This document shows, piece by piece, positions 58,401-64,000 of a DNA stretch of 64,000 nucleotides (the stretch's first letter is position 1; every line of letters begins with the position of its first letter). The position numbers and the translations under genes were made by a program. Source of the DNA: Clostridia bacterium. Its GTDB lineage: Bacteria > Bacillota > Clostridia > Oscillospirales > Acutalibacteraceae. The DNA lies in assembly GCA_017435665.1 (NCBI GenBank), contig JAFSEP010000053.1, forward strand, positions 44,852 to 108,851, in the 5' to 3' direction. The notes under the pieces were generated by a model. The model made no database searches. It worked only from the letters and a program-made list of their open reading frames with translations, and was not told where the DNA came from.

Positions 58401-61400
58401 CCCACGAAGGCTTCGGACGATGACTACGATTACACCTTCAAGGGCTGGTCACCTGCAATTGCTACCGTGACCGGTGATGTGACATACGTTGCAGAGTTTA
58501 ATGCAATTGCCAAGACCAAGTATTATACGGTAACCTTCAAGGATTGGGACGGCACAGTTCTTTCTACACAGACGGTTGAAGAAGGTACTGCTGCGACAGC
58601 TCCTGAAAATCCCTCACGTGATTACGATGATAATAACCATTATGCTTTTGCATCATGGGATAAGAGCTTCAGCAACATAACAGCAGATACTGAAGTTACG
58701 GCAACCTATACAACAACGGCACATAGCTATAATTATGTTCAGAATGCTGACGGCGCAAGCCACACAGGAACCTGTAGCTGCGGCAAGACCGTAACAGGTG
58801 TTTGCTCCGGCGGCACGGCATCCTGCGATAAGTATGCAATCTGTAAAGACTGCGGCGGAGAATACGGTGATCTTACAGTTCACACAGAAGAAATCATTCC
58901 CGCTGTTGAGGCAACATGCACATCAACGGGTCTTACAGCAGGTAAGAAGTGCTCAGTCTGCGGTGAAATTCTCGTTGAACAGACAGTTGTTCCTAAGAAG
59001 GCACACACAGAAGACATCATTCCTGCGGTTGAGTCAACATGTACAAAAACAGGTCTTACAGAAGGTAAGAAGTGCTCAGTTTGCGGCACAATCCTCGTTG
59101 AACAGCAGACAACAGATAAGAAAGCTCACACAATGGGCGATTGGATTACAGATACAGAGCCTACCTGTAGCACGGAAGGCACAAAGCACAGAGATTGTGA
59201 AGTCTGTGGTTACACGGAAACAGAGACTCTTACTGCCACAGGTATACACAATTTCAACGCAGATCCTCAGCCTAAGGCAGGCTCACAGTCCTTCCACGAT
59301 TACAGGTGCGCTACTTGTGACCTGCGTGGTGTAAACGTTGACGGTGTACCCACTCTTAATATGGCGGAAGAATGCTATTTGAACCCGACAGTTTCACCGA
59401 TAAACGGCAACAACAGCTACCACAAGGAAACTTGCGTCTGCGGAAACACAAGGGATAATGTTGAACATACACTTATTGACGTTGAAGGCACATATGTAGC
59501 TCCTACCTGTACAGCAAAGGGCTCACAGGGCAAGGAATGTACTGAATGCGGATATACCTTCACAAAAGAACTTCCGGAAGATGCCAATGCTCACGCATAC
59601 AGCGAGTGGATTGAAAAAGTTCCCGCAACTTGTATTGCAACAGGTACAGAGGGACATTATAACTGCTCGTTATGTAATAAGAACTTCGATGAAAACAAGG
59701 TTGAAATCACTGATCTTACACTCGGAATTGATGCAGATGCACATACAAAGCTCAACAAGACAGATGCAAATCCTGCAACCTGCACAGACGAAGGTAACAT
59801 CGAATACTGGACCTGCGAAGGCTGTAAGAAGATTTACTCAGACGCAAATGCAGAAACAGAAATTACTGAAGAAGAGACAGTAATCGGCAAGATCGCACAC
59901 AATTGGATTGTTGCAACTGACAGTATAGACGGCTTCACACTCAAGTCAGAGGCAGACTGCGTGAACGAGGCAGTATACTATAAGAACTGCTCAATTTGTA
60001 AGAAGAGCGCATCAGAGTATGGTGTTGAGGAAACCTTCGAATACGGCGATGCAAACGGTCACGTATACGGTGCTTGGGCAAATGACGGCGTTGAAGATGA
60101 CCACACAGGCACACATACAAAGACCTGTACTGTTTGCTCAGAGGATGACGGCTTTGACGGTTACACAGTAACAGAAGCTCACACTTGGGATGCAGGTGTT
60201 GTTACAGAAGAACCCTCATATACTGCAGCAGGCGTAAAGACATATACATGTACAGCATGTCCGGCAACATATGAGGAAGCAATTCCGGCAAACAAGGATG
60301 AAATCAAACCCACAGTATCAATCAAGTGGGGCACAACCGTATGGAACTCAATTCTTACCACAATCACATTCGGCAGATATGTGAACTATGATATTAACCT
60401 TGAAATCAATGCTGAAGATGCAGAGACAGGCATTGCAAAGGTTGAATACCTTGTTTCAAACACAGCAATTGATGACGTTACAGCAGTAACAGAGGGCTGG
60501 ACATCCTATGATGCAAATAACAAGCTCACAATCGCTAAGGAAAATGAGGCTAACTATGTTGTTTATGCAAGGGTAACAGATAACGCCGGTAACGTATCAT
60601 ATGCAGGCACAGACGGCTTTGTGCTTGATATAACCAAGCCCGTTATCACAATTGTTCCGTCGGTAAACGGAAATGCAGATACAAATGTTTACTGTGGAAA
60701 TGTTACCGTTACCGTAACAGATAACCTTGACGTAACAGTAACACTCAACGGTGAAGAAGAAGGAAGCAACATTACAGTAAGCGATGCAGGCAATTACACT
60801 GTTGTTGCAACAGATAAGGCCGGCAACGTAAGCGAAGTTACTTTCACAGTTAATGCTGACCATACATGGGATGACGGTGAGGTAACAGACGAGCCCTCAT
60901 GCACAGAAGAGGGTGAGAAGACATACACATGTGAAGTATGCGGTGATACATATACAGAAAGCGTTCCTATGGAAAGCCACAGCTATGAGATGACTGATCT
61001 CGGCGACGGCACACATATCAGCAAGTGCTCAGTTTGCGGTGCAGCCGAAGCTGATGCCGTAGCTGAAGCACACACATATACATATGCAGATAACGCAGAC
61101 GGTACTCATACAGGAACATGTTCAGTTTGCGGTGCAACAGAAACCGATGCACACAACTTCACCTGCACCGATATAGTACGTCCGACTCTCACAGACGGCA
61201 CATGGACTGCAGGCGAATACACCTATACCTGTACCGATTGTAATGCAACAAAGACCGAAGCTGCTGAAAGAGCAGATTACTCAGAGCTTGAGGATGCAGT
61301 TGCGGCTCTTGAAAAGCTCGATGAAGACTATGAGCTTACAGATGATGCCAAGGCTGAGATTGAAGCTGCACTGAAGAAGGCAGAGGATCTTGCTGACAAC

Positions 61401-64000
61401 CTTGTAACAACAGAGCAGGAGCAGATTGATGCACTTGTTAAGGAGCTTCAGCAGGTTAAGACTAATGTTATAAATGCTGTTACAGGTTCAATGCTTACAG
61501 CTCCCATAACAGATGCTACATCAGGTCTTCAGATCAAATTCCTGAAGGAGACCGGCGTTGATACAATTGACAGCGTTCAGCTCAAGGCAGGCGGCGGATT
61601 TGATACCGTTAGACTGAGACTTACAAGCGGTAATGAGACACTTCCCATAACCGTTACTAAGGTTGAAGCTGATAAGGCTTACATCGGTGCTGATAATACG
61701 GCATCTTCCGGTGTGTATGCGAATGAAATCGCTCTTGAAACCAAGGAATCAGCAAATCTTTACATTGTTGCTCCCTCTGATTTCAATGAAACAGGTATTA
61801 TCACATATACAATCACATACAAGATCGGCAGTGATGCCACAGGCTATCTTATGAACGCAGACGGTACTCCCGTTGTGCTTCAGACAAAGGCATATCTTTA
61901 TGTGAAGGATGTGGCAGTTACTCCGTATCACTTAATGGATGAAGACTGCAATAATGGTTCTGCAACATCTGAATGGGATTTCTCATACGAAGCAACCTAT
62001 GGTGATTTTGCAGTTGTTCACAACTATAAGGCACCCAAGGCTGATTTTGGCAATGGTAATCTTGTTCAGAATGAAGGTTTTTTTGCAAACCATTCTGAAT
62101 ACGACTTTGAAGACGACACCTGCTATGCAGGCTGTCCCACTCCGGATGAGTTCCACCCCGGAACCACCTGGCACAAGGGTGATGCTCATGCAGCAACATA
62201 CAGATATTATATTGACACAAGCCTTGCAGCTACATGGGAAGATGCAGGACTCAGAGCAAAATTTGCAGAAACTACTGCATCAAACTATGATAATGCACCT
62301 TTCAAATATATAAGACTTGCAAACAATCAGGAGTATCTTGATGCTATCAGTGGTGCTGACAAGACTTTCTCTGTTACTATGGTACCCGGTGCAAGCTCAA
62401 ATGTACCGACTAAAACATGGACTGCGACTTCTAGTGGCGATTTAAGCGTTTCTTTGTTATCGCTTAATGATGAACAGCAGAAAGATTTCGTTTTTGGTTC
62501 ACATTATACAGGCGACCAGAATCTTTCTGTTGCATATGCAAACTTCTCAGGTGCTATTCCTCAGAATACCACAGAAGCTAATCTTATGTTCTCACCCAGA
62601 ATGGAATATAATAAAGCAAGAGAGGGCCTTTTGGGAACTCCCCAGGCTGAAGCTGTAACAATGACAACTCACCTTTACATTACTTCATACGATAAGGGTG
62701 AACTCAGAGCAGCAGTTACTGCAGCCGAACAGGCAGGCTACAATGCAAACTATTACAATGCAGAAAAGTTTGCTGCTTATGAAACAGCACTCAAGAACGC
62801 TAAGGAAGTTCTCGGTAAGGCTGAAACAAACCAGAATGATGTTGATGCAGCAACAACAGCTCTTAACGCTGCAATCGCAGATCTTGCAAGAGCAGAATAT
62901 GTTCTCACATTAACTCACAGCATTCACGAAAGTGCCGATAAGAACAGCACAGCAACAGGCACAAATACAGAATACTATCTTCTCGTTGGCGGCAGCAGCT
63001 TTGCTGTTCCTCACGATGCAGATGTAATCGAACTTGATACAATCAATAAGTATGATGATGCTGTAACTCTCACTATCAATGATACTGCAGAACAGACATA
63101 CAATTATTGGTTTATTGATTACGAAGGCGTTGACGAAGCAATCGCTAAAGCAGAGGAAATCATTGAAAATGCTGATGACTACGACGAGGAATTCGTTAAT
63201 GATGTAATTGCAAAGAAGGAAGCACTCGAAGATCTTATCAATGAGACTAATGCACCTGAATCACAGAGTGATGTTGATACAGCACTCGGCAATTTAACAG
63301 CAGTTACAGATCACGAATGTGCTTACGGAGATAAGTATTATTCAAACGGAAACGGCAAAGACGCTACTCACTATCAGCTTTGCGAAACCTGCGGAGCTAA
63401 GAGTGAAGCTGTCGGTCACGTTTGGGGAGCCGGTGTTGAAGATCCTAAGGCTGACTGCGAAAATGAAGGCACAATGACTTATACCTGTACTGCAAACGGT
63501 TGCGGTGCAACATACACAGAAGAGGTAGAAGCACTCGGTCACGAATACGGCGAATGGATTGCAGAAATCCCTGCAACTTGTGTTGCAACAGGTACAAAGG
63601 GTCACTACCATTGCGCAGTATGTGGTGTGAACTTTGATGCTGATAAGAATGTTCTTGCTGATCTCACACTCGGAATTGATGCAGATGCACATACAAAGCT
63701 CAACAAGACAGATGCAAATCCTGCAACCTGCACAGACGAAGGTAACATCGAATACTGGACCTGCGAAGGCTGTGGCAAGATTTACACAGAAGAAGCAGCA
63801 ACAAACGAAATTGAACTTGCAGATACAGTAATTCCTGCAACAGATCACAACTGGGATGCAGGCGTAGTAACAACAGAACCCACATGTACAGAAGACGGTG
63901 TTAAGACATACACATGTCAGAACGCAAACTGTCCTACAAAGACAAAGAGAGAAGCAGTTCCTGCACTCAAGCACATACTTGTCAAGACAGAAGCATCAGC
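55413..64000 (+). CDS. Large secreted Cys/His-repeat protein, partial, at least 2,862 residues
   Basis: The frame starts at the ATG at 55413 behind TTGGAGG and has no stop up to the window edge. The signal peptide (MKNKTFKKSISVFLSVLMIL..., cleaved near SAA) is nearly the same as in the 2,086-residue paralogue. Residues about 40-250 resemble a DNRLRE-type beta domain (FRFTNDDLKQLAELDTVNLQ, VTDIVKQKADAGEDLSFI). Residues about 720-890 look like a carbohydrate-binding-type jelly roll, followed by Listeria-Bacteroides repeats (about 890-1090, GYTFNGWWVD, YTFKGWSP). Cys/His repeats run from about 1110 to 1625, an Ig-like block from about 1630 to 1815, and FIVAR-like helical domains near 1955-2022, 2430-2500 and 2575-2630. 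The Cys/His repeats then resume to the edge. It shares an HTW...GFTLKSEADCVN...VYYKNCS block with its paralogue. It is probably a surface adhesin or glycan-binding protein, by inference from the domains. Confidence 0.85.
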   Translation, partial: MKNKTFKKSISVFLSVLMILSCWVWTPLEHNHASAATTEVKVTTSFTLSPQGNRGATDWTRLALTGESSAGGTSVVLFRFTNDDLKQLAELDTVNLQFYAYSCNNRLSHNNVGVTVMADVYYITQNGSLVSAQGTNKNANVTDTGNAALGTNYTETYMQNHAKSYFGLSDSTLVGSFEQPAINGQDNESLRTGDVNCSYPVTDIVKQKADAGEDLSFIVMLRQGYSCSGDRGWSDVYINSDSIALSGYNAVDELKNRIEAYEEYFSNGIFYTNLQNNYKAYNDAKRYYDAVTYGGVQFDAAIAQNYISAIDTAIANTGFNETYIDYLNANITSRDGSSVSAAYRKNVIWYPWDFSWDITTNNARPEIQDTFFYFTMPNTIVGITNDSETTFPLHSFFWTTTDSRYVRYAIAGSGTASSGVVGSSDFATMAPWKISNDSNRHTTSGLAPGTDGFGGWVFEKNYRTDVTLDNAEDNSSNFAYSQDQVYQISSYAQINKNSIGVNATTTYKKVDQGFTFATSNSSNNGKTGYGNHYASNYSNYGGALHVVYMDTYKNNYENWKTLIPALSYKNYNGYVYSNAVNVTTNLDYASEIPLNLNLTEANRVGDISSTVTVWAQNINKGANDLKNAKAAGTTKVTTKYVDLINAIKNSEAAYADGSAKYTYASWKNFVAAYNAAKAHMASLDPSGSNVQYSSDATAIGNLASALDSARNALQVRTYDVTYENMFSFSNWVNSASGVIGTSAKGTMTYDVNAGTITVNNNAANTQSNPNDHYTSYGFGNGHYNMTLVPGETYTFEYTTSGGTADQVHIFFYDADGNAVANKANSGNPFAHAYGTGRGTHTISFTAPENATKAAFRFGTTVLGESVTFSDIFMYSHTRGDYADIANWTDRPNREVYTYNTALGTTLEVPTRPGYTFNGWWVDSINPNGQKDAGEQVTDGNGTVVADLQGFGITQDWVLYSEWTVNKYTVTWKNGDTVLETDTDVAYGSTPEYNGATPTKASDDDYDYTFKGWSPAIATVTGDVTYVAEFNAIAKTKYYTVTFKDWDGTVLSTQTVEEGTAATAPENPSRDYDDNNHYAFASWDKSFSNITADTEVTATYTTTAHSYNYVQNADGASHTGTCSCGKTVTGVCSGGTASCDKYAICKDCGGEYGDLTVHTEEIIPAVEATCTSTGLTAGKKCSVCGEILVEQTVVPKKAHTEDIIPAVESTCTKTGLTEGKKCSVCGTILVEQQTTDKKAHTMGDWITDTEPTCSTEGTKHRDCEVCGYTETETLTATGIHNFNADPQPKAGSQSFHDYRCATCDLRGVNVDGVPTLNMAEECYLNPTVSPINGNNSYHKETCVCGNTRDNVEHTLIDVEGTYVAPTCTAKGSQGKECTECGYTFTKELPEDANAHAYSEWIEKVPATCIATGTEGHYNCSLCNKNFDENKVEITDLTLGIDADAHTKLNKTDANPATCTDEGNIEYWTCEGCKKIYSDANAETEITEEETVIGKIAHNWIVATDSIDGFTLKSEADCVNEAVYYKNCSICKKSASEYGVEETFEYGDANGHVYGAWANDGVEDDHTGTHTKTCTVCSEDDGFDGYTVTEAHTWDAGVVTEEPSYTAAGVKTYTCTACPATYEEAIPANKDEIKPTVSIKWGTTVWNSILTTITFGRYVNYDINLEINAEDAETGIAKVEYLVSNTAIDDVTAVTEGWTSYDANNKLTIAKENEANYVVYARVTDNAGNVSYAGTDGFVLDITKPVITIVPSVNGNADTNVYCGNVTVTVTDNLDVTVTLNGEEEGSNITVSDAGNYTVVATDKAGNVSEVTFTVNADHTWDDGEVTDEPSCTEEGEKTYTCEVCGDTYTESVPMESHSYEMTDLGDGTHISKCSVCGAAEADAVAEAHTYTYADNADGTHTGTCSVCGATETDAHNFTCTDIVRPTLTDGTWTAGEYTYTCTDCNATKTEAAERADYSELEDAVAALEKLDEDYELTDDAKAEIEAALKKAEDLADNLVTTEQEQIDALVKELQQVKTNVINAVTGSMLTAPITDATSGLQIKFLKETGVDTIDSVQLKAGGGFDTVRLRLTSGNETLPITVTKVEADKAYIGADNTASSGVYANEIALETKESANLYIVAPSDFNETGIITYTITYKIGSDATGYLMNADGTPVVLQTKAYLYVKDVAVTPYHLMDEDCNNGSATSEWDFSYEATYGDFAVVHNYKAPKADFGNGNLVQNEGFFANHSEYDFEDDTCYAGCPTPDEFHPGTTWHKGDAHAATYRYYIDTSLAATWEDAGLRAKFAETTASNYDNAPFKYIRLANNQEYLDAISGADKTFSVTMVPGASSNVPTKTWTATSSGDLSVSLLSLNDEQQKDFVFGSHYTGDQNLSVAYANFSGAIPQNTTEANLMFSPRMEYNKAREGLLGTPQAEAVTMTTHLYITSYDKGELRAAVTAAEQAGYNANYYNAEKFAAYETALKNAKEVLGKAETNQNDVDAATTALNAAIADLARAEYVLTLTHSIHESADKNSTATGTNTEYYLLVGGSSFAVPHDADVIELDTINKYDDAVTLTINDTAEQTYNYWFIDYEGVDEAIAKAEEIIENADDYDEEFVNDVIAKKEALEDLINETNAPESQSDVDTALGNLTAVTDHECAYGDKYYSNGNGKDATHYQLCETCGAKSEAVGHVWGAGVEDPKADCENEGTMTYTCTANGCGATYTEEVEALGHEYGEWIAEIPATCVATGTKGHYHCAVCGVNFDADKNVLADLTLGIDADAHTKLNKTDANPATCTDEGNIEYWTCEGCGKIYTEEAATNEIELADTVIPATDHNWDAGVVTTEPTCTEDGVKTYTCQNANCPTKTKREAVPALKHILVKTEAS
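59712..59825 (+). repeat. 114-base duplicated block, copy 1
   Basis: This block is repeated at 63660-63773, 3,948 bases downstream in the same reading frame, with a single mismatch that I can see (GATCTT against GATCTC). It encodes DLTLGIDADAHTKLNKTDA and the following Cys module. Near-identity amid diverged repeats points to recent duplication or gene conversion. Confidence 0.92.
63660..63773 (+). repeat. 114-base duplicated block, copy 2
   Basis: Second copy of the block at 59712-59825. Both copies are followed by CxxC-containing ends that differ (GCKKIYS against GCGKIYT), so the homology ends abruptly at the Cys module. Confidence 0.92.

Overview
The window looks like chromosomal DNA of a gut-type clostridium, most likely of the Oscillospirales/Ruminococcaceae. 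The grounds are strong AGGAGG-type ribosome binding sites, TTGACA/TATAAT promoters with 17-base spacers, a LytTR two-component system, an rpsF-ssb-rpsR operon, palindromic intergenic repeats of a kind I associate with this group, and very large secreted repeat proteins rich in Cys-x2-Cys. The genus cannot be fixed from the sequence alone.

Left part (1-6.2 kb): the signal-peptide end of a leftward secreted protein; a stretch of palindromic repeats; a LytTR response regulator and its AgrC-like histidine kinase behind a long inverted repeat; then a small cluster of a cytoplasmic GH20 beta-N-acetylhexosaminidase, a GNAT acetyltransferase and a frameshifted TraX-family membrane protein.

Centre (6.2-41.2 kb): one uninterrupted 34.7-kb gene for a secreted protein of 11,576 residues. 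It has its own promoter, a leader of about 188 nt, a strong ribosome binding site and a strong terminator. About 18 degenerate, Leu-rich, probably helical modules repeat every 460-820 residues. Small Tyr/Val-rich cassettes are inserted at varying points, three DxDxDG calcium-type loops lie near the N-terminal end, and the C-terminus is a short amphipathic Phe/Lys tail. I recognise no known family in the repeats.

Right of it (41.2-48.7 kb) lie housekeeping genes: apgM-type phosphoglycerate mutase (leftward), nicotinate phosphoribosyltransferase, an RluA-type pseudouridine synthase, ksgA, and the rpsF-ssb-rpsR operon. Among them is an accessory island (44.97-46.5 kb). It holds two tiny leftward genes for amphipathic peptides of 29 and 34 residues, each with its own promoter, ribosome binding site and terminator, and a protein with a region resembling polymorphic toxin type 44.

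Right end (48.7-64 kb): two paralogous secreted giants. One is complete at 2,086 residues; the other runs off the window with at least 2,862 residues. They share promoter layout, a conserved leader RNA that can fold, signal peptide, Cys/His repeats and an Ig-like block. The window is therefore dominated by cell-surface or secreted repeat proteins. The most notable undescribed items are the 11,576-residue modular protein, the paired peptide genes and the shared leader RNA of the Cys-rich paralogues.
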